DNA of 64,000 bases from Gnetum montanum (lineage: Eukaryota; Streptophyta; Gnetopsida; Gnetales; Gnetaceae). The first letter of the stretch is position 1; the number at the start of each line of letters is the position of its first letter. The notes beneath the pieces were generated by a model. The model ran no database searches, had not been told where the DNA came from, and worked only from the letters and a program-made list of their open reading frames with translations. The stretch spans positions 990,595 to 1,054,594 of the forward strand of contig MNCI01037673.1 in NCBI GenBank assembly GCA_015680685.1, written 5' to 3'. A program made the translations under genes and the position numbers. Below are positions 11,267 through 22,679 of the stretch, one piece after another.

Positions 11267-12580
11267 TTGCATGTTTTCTTCCCCTTCACCATGCATTTCA
11301 TTTGTATATAGTTTCATTTGCATATTTTCTTTGCATTTCCATCATTTCTTTCTTAGCATATTTTTTTGATTTTTGCTTTTCATATGATTTTAATAATCAT
11401 TATAGTCATTCGAGGTACAAGGTGTTGGGTCATCATAACACCATTAGAAAATAATGTGAGTATAATGCTATATATATATATATATATATATATAACTATT
11501 ACATCTCATAACCTTTATATTATATATTTTAATAATGCTATGATTCTTCTCATTCTTTTTCAAGGTTTTAGTTTTATTGGTTATGTTGTATTATGGAGAA
11601 CAGGATTTATGCTAACTTATTATGTAATCATCATGATCATGTGAATGATGGATATGTAGTGTTGGAGAATAGTTAACCATAATCACTAGGTGACCTTGGA
11701 AAATTCCATTTTCCCTCTCATAAGCCTCAACCCTTAGGTGTGATGATCCATGGCTACCCTATGATTAATAAGGGAAAGTGTGTTCATTCCCACCTAAGAA
11801 CCCTTAGCCACCCAAGAGACCTACTATGATGTCATCAAATTATAATTGAAGGCACATACACAAGGGTCAAACTACATCATGGGCAAAGTTCTGAAAGGAT
11901 TTTGTTCTTGGGTAGTGTAGCTAATCAGCCATACACATGTGGGAATTCCTACCTTAAGCATGAAGTACACCATGAGCAAAGTTTTCTTTTAAAAAAAATG
12001 AGGACTTTGTTCATTGGCAATGTAATAAGTTCTTAAGTGTGATGGTATCAAACAACAATCCTCACCCTAACCTCCATTTCCCCTTTTGAATCTATTTCCC
12101 CAAAATTCATAAAAAAAGAAGAGAGAAGCAAGTAATCCATTTTCATCCATTCCCTTTCAAAAAAAATCCCAAGGAAAAATTTGAAAGTTGCAACTAGCCA
12201 TGACCTAACATGAGCCTATCCTCCTCATTAATTTTAGTATAGGTCTTGTGCCCAAAGTAGTCTGCATGCTTTTAACTTTTACCTTGTGAGAAGATTGGGA
12301 ATGCAATCCTAGATATACACTTTAATAAATATATATCTATGTAGTTAAAGTTATGATTTATAAGAATTATATATTTAGAGTTTGATTAAATAAGATGGTG
12401 TGGTAAGGGTTGCCCACCTTTGGTTCTCTTTTGATTATATGATTTCTTTAATCATGTTTAGATTAGTATAGTTAACTTTCAAGTTTTAATTTGTCTATTT
12501 TGTGATGTTTTCAATTCTCTACTTGTCGCATCATTTTAAAATTTCTATGGTTGTGTTGTTCCTTACACTTGTATGCCATT
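11267..12580 (+). other. 3' noncoding region of element D
   Basis: No coding frame is supported. It contains a (TA)n run at 11468-11494 and a degenerate direct repeat: a CATCATGGGCAAAGTT-type unit near 11875 recurs as CACCATGAGCAAAGTT near 11970, each followed by an A/T-rich stretch and GTTCTTGGG or GTTCATTGG. I see nothing else. Confidence 0.6.
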
Positions 12581-12593
12581 AAAGTTTGGGGGC
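12581..12593 (+). other. Polypurine tract of element D
   Basis: AAAGTTTGGGGGC immediately precedes the right LTR. It would prime plus-strand DNA synthesis. The following base pair is TA rather than TG, so the exact LTR start is uncertain by a few bases. Confidence 0.7.
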
Positions 12594-14834
12594 TAAGTAT
12601 TTATGTATCAACTTCATCCATGTTATGCACAGAGCCATAATCAACACATGCTAATACTTGTTTTTTCTTCCTTGTTCTGTGGCAACCTATTAGAATGCTT
12701 TGAAGTTAGATCTTGTAATGGATGAATGCTCGTACAATGTTAGACAATATTCATGATTTCTATTAAAGGTACAAAAGCAAGCAAGTGATAATGACGTTGA
12801 ACCCAATTATCTTAGATATCATTCTCACTATGACAAACTAACAAAGATACAATTATCATTATTGTTGATGCTTTGGACTTTAATTTTAAGCAGCCACATC
12901 ATGCTCTCATGTTTAGAAAAGGATCATTACTAGATCCTCAAAGTTTATCCAGCAAGCCATTGGTGAATAAGTGAAAGCCTAACCTTTTGAGAGGTTGCAC
13001 TTAGGCTCAAACCTATGTTTTAGACTTGAGAAATAAACACCTTACCTATTCTACTAATTATTATTTCTAAATTAAATTATTTGAGGTGTTACTTAGTGAT
13101 AAGGCTTGATTTGAAATCTCCAAATCACAAGTTTAATTCTATTCAAGTCATGAGTTTAATTCTAGTAGACAATCTTGAGTTATAAAATTCTAATGCCACA
13201 TAAGCATGCTTATTCCTTACATACAGTTCTTTTAAGTAGCTTACTATCTGTGACTGACCTATTAATTCTTAATATAGATGTCACTATGTTAAATGTTGAT
13301 GTCAATTATTAGTCTATTTGATACATTTCTCAACTTACAAAGATTTGATTTTTTCCCTATAGTGTGTTTAGGATGCTTTTGGTTGTAGTTCGGGTCAACT
13401 ACCAATGAAATATCTCTTAAGGGAAACCTCCTATATCAAACTATGGTTGTGGAAATGGAAAATATTTTGTTTTTGTAAATGAATAATTCTATCTTGAGGG
13501 GCATTATGTGGAGGACATAGGGGTTACAAGACCGTAATAGCTAGGTCGTGGCCATTCATGGTGCCAATTATGGTCATTGGTGGCATGTATGAGTGGCCAT
13601 TTGAATAGGAGTTCTAGGTAGTAGTAAAGTGGTGGAGGCCTTAGGGCTCCAAAGGAGAAATCAAGAGAAGAGATGAGGAACAAAAAGGTGGCAGTAGCAA
13701 GCTTTCCTCTGGCTTCTGTCGATAGGGGATAGTAGCTCTGGATGGCTTTGAGCTGCAAGGGGCTTGAATTCTCTCTCCCTTCCCATTCCGATAGGGTCGA
13801 TGGTGGCAGTTATTGTAGATGTCACAACAGTGACTACAACTGTAGGTGGCAGAGTGCATTGCAGCATGTAAGGGTAGATGGTGCAACCAGCAACAAAAGT
13901 ATCTATCACTACCACCTATCAAAGACATAGGCACATGTCAAAAATTCACATGTGATCGCAATCACTCTACATAGTGCGTGTTAGAAGCTCTTCCTCACCG
14001 GTAGTTTCTTCTTCCTCCATAGCTATAGGCAATCTTCTTTCACCTATGATGAGTAGGCACATGACTCATGGTGGCAGACTATAGGGTGCATGCATCAGTA
14101 AGTGACAAAGTGATAATCCTGCAGCAACACATGGCAAACAACACATGTGCATGTCAAACAAGTAGTCAAAGGTAGAAAAATGGATAGCAATGTCAAAACT
14201 GCAACAGTGGGCATCTAACTGAAAAAAAAAAGGCAGAAGCCTATAGATAGCAGTTTCTTTCCATTTTTGGGTTATAATTGGCAAGTGCCCATGGGGTCAA
14301 CAAGTGTTAGGAGCAAGTCGGAAGGACCGACTTCTCTCCCTCTTCTCTCTTCTATAGTAGTCTTTCCTTCCTTACTCTCTTAGCTACGTAATGGTGGTAG
14401 TGAGCAGTAGGGATAGATCTCTCTCTCTCTCTCTTACCATAGTGTTGCAGTAGTAAACAATAGCAGGCATAAGCACCAAGTGGTAGCATGGGATCTAGCC
14501 TCTTATCTCTTCCTCTTCTGACGACTACAAGCAGTGTTGGCTGTGGCAACATTCGTAACAAACTAGCAACATGAATAGGCAATAGCAGCAAAACCAAAGA
14601 AAAATATAATTTTGTTGTTCTCTATTATTTAGATAGTCACTTATCTTAAATTCCAATACATCCTAATTGAAATTCCTTTTTTTTTTCAATTTACTATTTT
14701 AAAAAGGTCACATAGCCCTCTCTAGTTAAGACTATTCGTAGGTTTACGTACCCATATGGAAGGTGCCCTAGGTAATAGTCTCCTAAAATGAGTTTCTTTT
14801 CCCTGGTGTTGGTGCATCCAAATTTTATGCATCA
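12594..14834 (+). repeat. 3' LTR of element D
   Basis: A repeat of 1-1840 with about 400 additional bases at its left end, 2.24 kb in total. It lacks the solo LTR found at 107-177, proving that insertion came after the two LTRs formed. It ends TTTTATGCATCA. No TATA box stands out, and no coding frame is supported. Confidence 0.75.
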
Positions 14835-16202
14835 ATAGCATGTAGTGCTAATCATTCATAAATGGACTCTAGATTTTGATATTCATTCTGAAGAATATTT
14901 TAAAATTTCATGTTTCATCAAGCTATTTAATATTCTACTCAATTTTCACAGAACTAAGCAAGAAATCGTTAGTCTTCTTGATTCCATTAAGCATATGGAA
15001 TATATTTATACAACATATGGTTGTTTAAGACTTTTTTGTTGAAATAAATATTCTTAATTATAAAAAGAAATTAGTATTACAAGTAGGTAGGAATACCTAT
15101 ATTTAATCAATTACATCGTATAATCTTCCTAATCCTTGTAGCTTTTGTTATTTTGAAGGACATTTGTTTAATACTTATCCTTCAAAATAAAAAATGTATT
15201 AAAGTTGAAGCTATGAAAAATCAAGTTAATGTTAATATTAAGAATGATCCAATGACAATTAAGAAACTTAGAAAAGATAGAAGCTTTTGTGAATATATTT
15301 ACTAGTACTACAAATAGTACTAATTGGTCTAAATAGACAACTTGTAAGACAAATTTTTCCTCATTTGACAAGAATACTACCAACTCAAAGATTAAAAGTT
15401 CTATTGATAAATGAGTAGCTAATAACAAAAATTCTTGATGTAAGTGAATCATAATGGACACTATAATGTAAAGTTTGTGCCATCATTTTCTATTAAATAT
15501 TCCTTTCCTACAAAATTTGTTACTTTCTCAAAGCTTTCTATTACTATTGTGAATCCTTTTACTATTTTAAGTTAAAGCTTGGATGTTGAAAGTGATGTAA
15601 ATGTTATTAGAACTATGATCATCTTCCCTACTAACAATTCATTTTTATCTCTTGCTTTTTCAAAGCATTATTTGTAAGGTAGTATAAATGAGTAGACATC
15701 CTTAAAATTGGAAAGATTTTTCTTTCCATATTATTTTTTGTGTTTTCTACTTAATGTTAAGTATGTGATGTACTTTGAATTTTTTCTTATTATTAATATT
15801 ATTTTTAGAGTCTTGACACTTCCTCCCTACCACTAGGATAACTTTTCATGTCAAAAAAAATTCCTATTTATACTTGTTTTTGATGAACCTACAATCCTAC
15901 AATTGATATATTGCTTCTTTAATGAGTGGAAAATAGTCTCAACACCTAACCATGCAAATCATGAGCATACGAAGTGACCTAATCATACTTGGTGGACTAG
16001 ACTAGCATGGCCTCTAGATAGCTAAGTGTTTGATTGCAAGTTGTTATTTTTCTAACTATACTTGTGTGGTCCTTAATGCATATGGTTAAGTACAATGGGA
16101 AAAAACTTGGAATTTTATGGTAATTTTAAACATTTTGGAGAATTTTTTCATTTTTAGGATTATTTTCTTAAGTTAGCAAAATGCAAAATTCTATAACATT
16201 CC
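14835..16202. other. Decayed sequence between elements D and B, no gene
   Basis: AT-rich, no convincing gene. At 15137-15178 the plus strand reads CSFCYFEGHLFNTY, a CX2CX4HX4C knuckle with the last Cys changed to Tyr, in a frame full of stops; it resembles a copia gag knuckle and suggests a very old element. TSD ATTCC of element B ends the region (16198-16202). Confidence 0.45.
15920..16050 (-). repeat. Old Athila-like LTR-end fragment
   Basis: The stretch TAATGAGTGG followed by CTCAACACCTAACCATGCAA and a GGTGGACTAGACTAG segment resembles the reversed 3' end of the LTRs at 44207 and 44648 (TGATGAGT, CTCAACCATAC, GTGGATGGAACTAG). No terminal duplication is visible and the right end is unclear. 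Confidence 0.45.
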
Positions 16203-16726
16203 TAATGAATCATCAATTCGTTGAGATATCATAGATGCTACATTGCATCTGTGTTGTAGCATCCTTATCAATGCATCTCAATTGGCTACTATGCCATGTG
16301 TTTTACAAAAAACTCAATTTTTTTCAGCTACGATATTGCATATCCAATATTAGAGCACAAGCCACAACATCAAATATTTGATATCACAAGACACATGCCT
16401 GCTTATATATATAGCACTTAAGGATAAAATTTGAATAAGTTTCATTCCATCCTTAGGTAGATTCTTGTAGTTTTTTTTTGTAGTTTTAGTGATAGAGTGA
16501 ATGCCCATAATATGGTGTTGAGAAATTGTACAAAATATTTATTAGAGTGAAGTGTACTTGGACATAGTTCATGTTCAAAAATAAAAATCAAGATTGATTT
16601 TCATCATGGCAACATTCACTTAGTTTTACTAATTTACTTAGCATAGTTTTTACAATTTTCTTAGTTTAATCATTTACATTTCCAAGTACTTTATTTTCTT
16701 ATTCATTATTAAAGTAGAATGAGTAC
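16203..16726 (+). repeat. 5' LTR of B, left part
   Basis: It aligns to 25604-26160: TAATGAATCATC versus TGATGAATCATT, then GATATCATAGATGCTA in both, and GAATAAGTTTCATTCCAT further in. The left flank ATTCC (16198-16202) is the likely target duplication; its partner is lost. The LTR resumes at 23704 after element A; the empty-site sequence GAATGAGTATGATTGG in the 3' LTR (26161-26176) shows the site before insertion. Confidence 0.88.
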
Positions 16727-17427
16727 TTATGAGATGCGATATCACGGTCTACCGCCAAGTCTATAAATAAGAGGTGGCTCTCCCTTTTTTCCTCATCCTG
16801 GGCTAGAAGTAGGGAAACTCTAGTAGTTTGATCACTCCAGAGATAGAATATTTTCCATGTGCCCGCAGTAGGAGTCCTAAAGTGAACGAATCTTTATTCA
16901 AGCAACATTGTACCTAAACACAAGTTGTTTACGACAATAAAGACGAACTTNNNNNNNNNNNNNNNNNNNNNNNNNNNNNNNNNNNNNNNNNNNNNNNNNN
17001 NNNNNNNNNNNNNNNNNNNNNNNNNNNNNNNNNNNNNNNNNNNNNNNNNNNNNNNNNNNNNNNNNNNNNNNNNNNNNNNNNNNNNNNNNNNNNNNNNNNN
17101 NNNNNNNNNNNNNNNNNNNNNNNNNNNNNNNNNNNNNNNNNNNNNNNNNNNNNNNNNNNNNNNNNNNNNNNNNNNNNNNNNNNNNNNNNNNNNNNNNNNN
17201 NNNNNNNNNNNNNNNNNNNNNNNNNNNNNNNNNNNNNNNNNNNNNNNNNNNNNNNNNNNNNNNNNNNNNNNNNNNNNNNNNNNNNNNNNNNNNNNNNNNN
17301 NNNNNNGAATGATTAACCCCAAGTGTTCCATGGGGCGTGTAGGCACTTAGTCTGCAGAGTTCGACCGGATCACGTGTGCTATGCTCATTTTATATGGTTG
17401 AGTGTAGGGATACCTCGCCACTCACCA
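16727..17427 (+). repeat. 5' LTR of A, with assembly gap
   Basis: It starts TTATGAGATGCGATATC and ends CGCCACTCACCA, matching 22680-23698. TATA box TATAAATA at 16762-16769. The N run at 16951-17306 is 356 bases, whereas the matching part of the 3' LTR is about 624 bases, so the gap size is wrong. The U3 motif array is shorter than in the 3' LTR by about 60 bases. Confidence 0.9.
16951..17306. other. Assembly gap (356 N)
   Basis: It lies inside the 5' LTR of A. Comparison with 22954-23577 indicates about 624 bases should be here. Confidence 0.99.
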
Positions 17428-17428
17428 T

Positions 17429-17446
17429 TGGCACCGTTGCCAGGGA
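17429..17446 (+). other. Primer-binding site of A, tRNA-Asp type
   Basis: TGGCACCGTTGCCAGGGA directly follows the LTR. It differs by two G-to-A changes from TGGCGCCGTTGCCGGGGA, the complement of the 3' end of plant tRNA-Asp, as is usual for the Athila lineage. Confidence 0.85.
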
Positions 17447-17574
17447 CTAAGTGTTTGTGCACTGAATAAAACATAAAGGATATCACTCACATCGTTGGGA
17501 GCCTAAACGAACCTTCAGGTTACTCAAATAAGAAAAATTATATAACGGTAAAATTAGCACACCTATAATACATC

Positions 17575-19440
17575 ATGTCTTCTTCTTCTTCTCACAAGAG
17601 CACTTCACCTAGGGATAATACAAAGAACAGTCGGCAATCAAAAACACATAACCTAAATCAGCCAGTTCCTCAACAATATAGGGTGGAATATACTCATCCT
17701 GATGAGTATATTCTCAATTTTACTTTTATCTTCCATCAAGATGAACAGATGCGCTGGAGAGATCTGCATGGTAACATAGTGTTACCCCCAGATCGAGCAG
17801 TCCCTAACATGCTTCTCCGTGCTTTGGCACAGATCGGAATGACAGAATTTTATGTTGAATACATTATGCGCAATTTTAACATGAGGGATTACCATCCCAC
17901 AGCTTTGCAACGTATGAGGGACTCAAGGCAGGAGAGCCAACATACATTGTTGAAGGGAAAAGGTCCGCACGTCCTTAGCGAAATAGGAGATGAGGAACCC
18001 CTTATAACGGGTTCTTTAGCAAATAATGTTCCCCCTCCTAACAATGGTGAGGAGGTTGGGTATCAAAACCTATGATCAACGATACATATCCCTGGTTTTG
18101 ATGCCCGTGAACACCAACTGTTCATAGAAAGAACAACACATGACAAGGACGGTCACTTAGATCGTCACCACGATTGGGGCTGTAGCAGCCGAAGAGAAGG
18201 TAAGAAACATCGTCATGGCGATGGTTTCCCTTCTTCTTCCCCTTCTTCACATCACTCACCCTCTCCTTCCACATCTGGGCACAACCATCACGAGCATAAT
18301 GGAGAGGATAAAGGTAAGAAAAATGAGAGACCTCGACGAGAGAGTCAAGAGAGAGGACAAGGGCAAGGACGTAGGAAAAGTAGGGAACGACGAAGACATC
18401 ACATGCATCCTAAAGGAGATGATCTGACGAGCCCCTACTTGCAACCTGAAGAATGCTTGACATAACAGAGGTAGTTAGAATTCCCACAAGGCATTTAAAA
18501 GATAGTCGGATCAAATGCTTAAACATGAACAACATCCCACGATTTGAAGGGGATACAACACTGATCCGCAATATCATTTACAGGCATTCCACGATGCCTA
18601 TGCCTTGCAAAATATAGAAAATAAGTGGAAAAAACTTAAGTTATTCCCAAGGATACTCATCAAGGAAGCAAAGAGTTGATACCGATCCTTACAACTGGAA
18701 ACCATCAGGAGGTGGAGTACGATGCTAGAACTCTTCAACGATAAGTATCAAACATACTCCTGAGTGTCTAATTTGCGTAAGCAGATCTAAGGTTGGAAAC
18801 AAGGTACATATGAACCCTTGGATGCTGCCATGGCCCACTACTACACATTATTACATCATTGCCCGAGCCATGGATACACACAACAGAATCAACTTCTCCA
18901 CATCATAGATGGGCTAAGGCATGAAACTAGAAGAGCCCTTGGGACTTATGCCCAAGGGAGACTCTCACAACTTAGAGCCCATGAATTTCATCGCTTGTTG
19001 GAGCAAGTAGCAAAAGAAGAAGGTGAGCTACGAAAAAGGGAAAGTGCAGAATAATACAACCGTGACCCCTCTCTTCGAAAGAAGGGAGTGAAATTTTTTG
19101 ATGAAGAGGATGAGTCATCAATCGAAGAGTTGGTGAACAGGAAAACCTTACCGATTCAAAAGTTAACAATAGAAATAGCGGCTAAGGTAGATGACGTATG
19201 GAGTTCCTTAGACTCTAAAATTGAAACTATCTTAAAAATTGTAGAAGACTCTAAGGTAGAACAAAGTAGTGACAAAGGTAAGACAAAGTGGAGAGAGTTA
19301 GGCCCTGCACATAACAAGGGTAAGGGNTCCAAGTGGAACTCTGCCACAACCCATCAGATAGCATCAGCAGTGGCAATACCCATAGTCATGGGTGATGCCA
19401 TCACCAAAACATCAGTACCCTTACCGACAACCTGACCCTT
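17575..19440 (+). pseudogene. gag of element A with extra N-terminal domain, broken
   Basis: The start at 17575 opens a 166-codon frame with a domain not present in the gags of B, E, I or G: a YTHPDEY segment (residue ~40), HQDEQMRWRDL, NIVLPPDRAVPNML and a DYHP segment. It is shared with element H at 63179. After a stop at 18075 the same frame continues through a Ser/His/Arg-rich region (GRRKSRERRRHH) to about 18470. The Retrotrans_gag core is in shifted frames: HHCPSHGYTQ and LLHIIDGLRHE at 18818-19054, then a helical segment at 19088-19340 (LPIQKLTIEIAAKVDDVW). A single N lies at 19327. Particle protein in origin; no intact product is possible. Confidence 0.88.
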
Positions 19441-19889
19441 ATGGATATTATGTGCAATAGCCGATTTCTCCAAGTGACTCTATGAGTCACACAACTGGCC
19501 ACCGTCACTACCAAGTTCGGGAGTACTTCAAAAGGACTCCTTCTCCTCTGGGAGACACTCCATACCCACACCATCCTCCAAATCCATCACCTCTTCCACA
19601 AGTAGTTCCCATAACACCTCCTGCTCCAACAATGCAAGGGGAACTTCCTACTCAACCGTAGCAACTTCACGCTGCGAGAGCTGTAAATATTCAACCTACT
19701 GCTAGTTCTAACAACTGTAAAAATAGAAGATCCTTCTTCAGAACCAAAAGCCCAGACAAACTCTTGCAACAACAAGCGTTTGAGCCCATGTACACTCCTC
19801 CACCATCTAACACTTCGGAGCACCCTTCAGTCCAAAAGAGCTTAACGCATACAGTTATGTTGACGCATACCATAATCGATTGGATCAAG
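19441..19889 (+). pseudogene. gag-protease linker of element A
   Basis: Pro, Ser and Gln codons dominate, in several frames, as in the matching linkers of E (36200-36600) and G (47960-48300). No domain is recognised. The stretch joins the gag core to the protease. Confidence 0.55.
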
Positions 19890-20630
19890 GTAGGCCACCT
19901 TCCCAGGAAAATAACTAATCTTGGAAGTCCCTTAATCTACCTTCAAGTTGCCAAAAATGAATCACGTAGGGCTCTTCTTGACTTAGGTTCCGGAGTCAAT
20001 TTAATATCACGAGAAATGTATCAAGCCTAGAACCTACCCCAACTTAAGAAGAGTAACATTCAACTAGAGCTGGTAGATCAGTCCATCACCATTCCCTTGG
20101 GATTGGTAGAGGATATTGTTACGACTGTGTGTGGTTGGTCCTACCCAGCTGATTTCCTAGTGATTGAAGTTAATAACAACGAAGGGGACTTCCCAATTAT
20201 AATGGGAATGGCATGGCTGAGTATAGTAGACACATGCCTTAGGATCCACGATCTTTCCTTGGAGATATCTAAGATAAACATTTATGGAAAGATTGAGAAG
20301 AGGAAAGTTCCATGCATCACATACAGTGATTCATCGGGTGATGACATGAAGGAAATGCCTCCATGTAACAGGTGTGCTCTTGAAACTTTGAAACAAAGAT
20401 GCTTATATGTAGCAATCACACAACAAGTAGTAGACACCCTGTGGTTGACAGCTACTCGAAAGAGCAAACAAATATGCATGGAACAAATTGAGGAGACAAA
20501 CCATGCCAATAATAAAGGCATAGACACATTGGAATATGAGCATCGCCAACTCCCACCCCTCAACCAAAGATCATCAATTGGGAGGAGTTGGCCACTTCTA
20601 AGAAATTCAAATAGATGTTCATTATTTTAG
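19890..20630 (+). pseudogene. Aspartic protease of element A, broken
   Basis: The frame ending at 20030 has SRRALLDLGSGVNLISREMY, the active-site segment with Ser changed to Leu (DLG instead of DSG), then a stop. The frame at 20097-20630 continues LGLVEDIVTTV, SYPADFLVIEV, and FPIIMGMAWLSIVDT, the C-terminal lobe that ends most Athila-like proteases. Right after it come the remains of the RT start (EYEHRQLPPL) and then the second polypurine tract, so RT and integrase are missing. Confidence 0.85.
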
Positions 20631-20647
20631 ATCTCTCCCTTGCAATT

Positions 20648-20661
20648 CAGTCATGGGGGAG
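20648..20661 (+). other. Second polypurine tract of element A
   Basis: CAGTCATGGGGGAG is nearly identical to the 3' tract CAGTCATGGGGGTA at 22666-22679. Each related element (C, E, G, K) has such a copy at the end of pol or gag. Confidence 0.7.
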
Positions 20662-20689
20662 ATGGCCACCTATGCTAATCATATGGGGC

Positions 20690-20905
20690 CCTCAATTTTT
20701 TTAAGTTTTTGTTTTACACATTTTTTTTACGCATTTTTTGTTTTACAACATTTTTTATTTTACAAGTTTTTATCTTACACATTTTTGTTTTACACGTTTT
20801 TGTCTTACACATTTTTGTTTTACAAATTTATTTAACTTTTCTTATTTTTGTTTTACAACTTTCTTTAACTATTCTTGTTTTTTGTTTTACAACATCGTTA
20901 TACTT
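20690..20905 (+). repeat. T-rich tandem repeat of about 13 bp
   Basis: TTTTGTTTTACA-type units recur with small changes (TTTTTGTCTTACACA, TTTTTATCTTACACA). Frames here read as Phe/Leu/Tyr low complexity and are not genes. Comparable T-rich blocks follow the second polypurine tract in C, E, G and K. Confidence 0.8.
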
Positions 20906-22097
20906 TTTCATTTTTTTGTGTGTGTGTTTGATCCACCTTGTAAGTTTGTCACCCAATAAGTGTTAGGAATGATGGTATGAACTATTTTCATGTTGATTGC
21001 TAATGTTTGGTTTTTCCCTTTAAGTCACAATGTTGATACTAAGGTATGTTTCTTTTTATATGATAGGCAATGAGTTCATCTCATCCATTCATCCACCAAT
21101 TTCTATGGTCTCTCTCGGCTTGGAAATGTACAGTCCCCTTCTAATAAGAACTTTAATGAATCGGTGACTAGGCATTTCTCAAACTAAGGAAGGACTCAAG
21201 GATTGAAACATGTGTGACTTCAAGGGAACTTAATGCTTTTGTGTTGGCCATTCTCTTGGGTGCTTGGATGTTTTCTTTTTGAGTTTTCTCACCGTTTCGA
21301 TGTTACCCCAATTATTGAAAGCTGAGACAACCAAAATAAAAAGTCTTTACATGGTGCAGTTCTCACGCATAAAAACACAAAACATAAAAAAAAAACTAAG
21401 GGAGAATTCAAAGCACATCCCTTAGATGAAATAACCTTTGGCTACAAGCACTGGTTATGGAACCAAAAGTGTTCCCTCTAACTAAGGCCCTTCTCGCTTC
21501 CCATTCTCTCCTTTGTTTCATCAGAATGGTGGTGACTCTTGGGGAAGGCATCCTTGTTTTCCAAGTGGATGGTTTAGCCAAATGCATTGATGTGAAGTCA
21601 TTGGATGTGGTTGGTTTGAGGCCAGACTTGAAATGGGATTTGCTAAGTCACATTAATCATGAAAAACACAAGGGGCTGTACACCACCTTGTTCTTGGGAT
21701 TCCATTCCATCCTCTTCTCTCCACCCTTCTCTGCATTGTTCACCTCATTGCCAGTTGTATCATTAGTGTATATTTTGGTAGATGCATTGTTTTCTTTTTG
21801 GTAAATTCTTGTGGTTAAGACTTTAACTCTTATTCCAAATGACATTCCCGGAGCCTACGAACTCTTTGAATGTGGGTTTGTCAGGGCATTAAGGGCATGA
21901 GCCTACTTCGCAAAGGACCCACTGACATTCCTATTTGGAGCATTAGTTAAATTATTTTCCCTTAACATTTTGCAATTAATTCTATTTTGTTCATTTCCAT
22001 CTTGACATGCATTTCATTGATGCCATAGTTTTCCCTTTTTATCTATCTTTCTTACTCCTTTTCTTTCTCCATTCTAATGCTACCGGAGGTTCGCAAT
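20906..22097 (+). other. Noncoding spacer of element A
   Basis: Blocks here recur in the same order in C, E, G and K: a GCAATGAGTTCATCTCATCC segment (21066), an ACAAGCACTGGTTATGGAAC segment (21440), and the stem-loop at 21877-21930. The frame 21457-21804 is not conserved as protein. No gene is supported. Confidence 0.6.
21872..21930 (+). ncRNA. Conserved stem-loop of the post-pol spacer, copy in A
   Basis: Outer arms TGTCAG (21879-21884) and CTGACA (21922-21927) enclose an 8-base strand GGCATTAA, a 4-bp hairpin GGGC-ATGA-GCCT (21893-21904) and a 17-base strand starting ACTTCG and ending ACCCA. GTGGGT (21872-21877) can alternatively pair with ACCCAC (21917-21922). The same layout occurs in C, E, G and K with other arm sequences. 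Confidence 0.6.
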
Positions 22098-22110
22098 TAG
22101 TCATGGGGGT
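22098..22110 (+). other. Third polypurine-tract copy in element A
   Basis: TTAGTCATGGGGGTA-type sequence, including the GTA that precedes LTRs in this group. It lies about where the internal U3-like block is found in C, E, G and K; no such block follows here. Confidence 0.6.
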
Positions 22111-22318
22111 ACAGGGCTAGATTTTTTTGATTTTCTCTTAGCCCTAAATTTTTTCAATTCTTTCCTAACCCCTACACCTTTGGTAGTCATCATTAATATA
22201 TCTCCAGACCGTAATCAGCCATACCACAACCCAGCGAATGGACTTACACCGAAGCAAGGTATTAATTACATGATGATTCATTTACCCTTGCTAATATATG
22301 ATTATGTTGTGTGTACAG

Positions 22319-22486
22319 ATGGCGATCATACAACAACGGATTGGATCTAGAGAAAACACTTGGAATGGAACCGTGCTGGAAGCAGCTATCCAAGGAGCAA
22401 AATTGATGGTGCACTTACGAATGGATAATGAAAGGCGTAATCTTGGCATTGGCAGCAGCAACACTTCTTTCTCTCTTCTCTCTTAG
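22319..22486 (+). CDS. 55-codon mini-ORF at the ORF3 position of element A
   Basis: It starts at ATGGCGATC directly after GTGTGTACAG, the same AG|ATGG junction that precedes ORF3 in E, G and K. The product (MAIIQQRIGSRENTWNG..., ending TSFSLLS) has no hydrophobic segment and does not resemble the ORF3 proteins elsewhere in the window. It may be the remnant of an ORF3 whose body was deleted, with a chance tail, or not expressed. The sequence after it rejoins the common 3' end of the group (AATAATCCCATAC, then CTCAAGGACGAG). Confidence 0.4.
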   Translation: MAIIQQRIGSRENTWNGTVLEAAIQGAKLMVHLRMDNERRNLGIGSSNTSFSLLS

Positions 22487-22665
22487 CTGCCAACTAAGGC
22501 CTGATGTCAATGTAATAAGGTGTTCACTCTTGTTGTCATGAACACCAGTTTTGTCAAGTCTTGTCATAATGATCCGTTCACATGTCATCCCATTAGTTCC
22601 ATTCCCCTCAATAATCCCATACGTTCCTGATATTATTGTAAGGAACTCAAGGACGAGTTTTCATT

Positions 22666-22679
22666 CAGTCATGGGGGTA
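22666..22679 (+). other. 3' polypurine tract of element A
   Basis: CAGTCATGGGGGTA lies immediately before the LTR start TGATGAG. The preceding CTCAAGGACGAGTTTTCAT is common to A, C, E and K. Confidence 0.85.

Noticed and set aside
14845-15042. 65-codon frame right of element D as a possible host gene
   Set aside because: No recognisable domain, surrounded by stops, no splice structure; more likely old element sequence.
16894-17350. Long frames through N runs (also at 2821-3221)
   Set aside because: They exist only because N codons are not stops.
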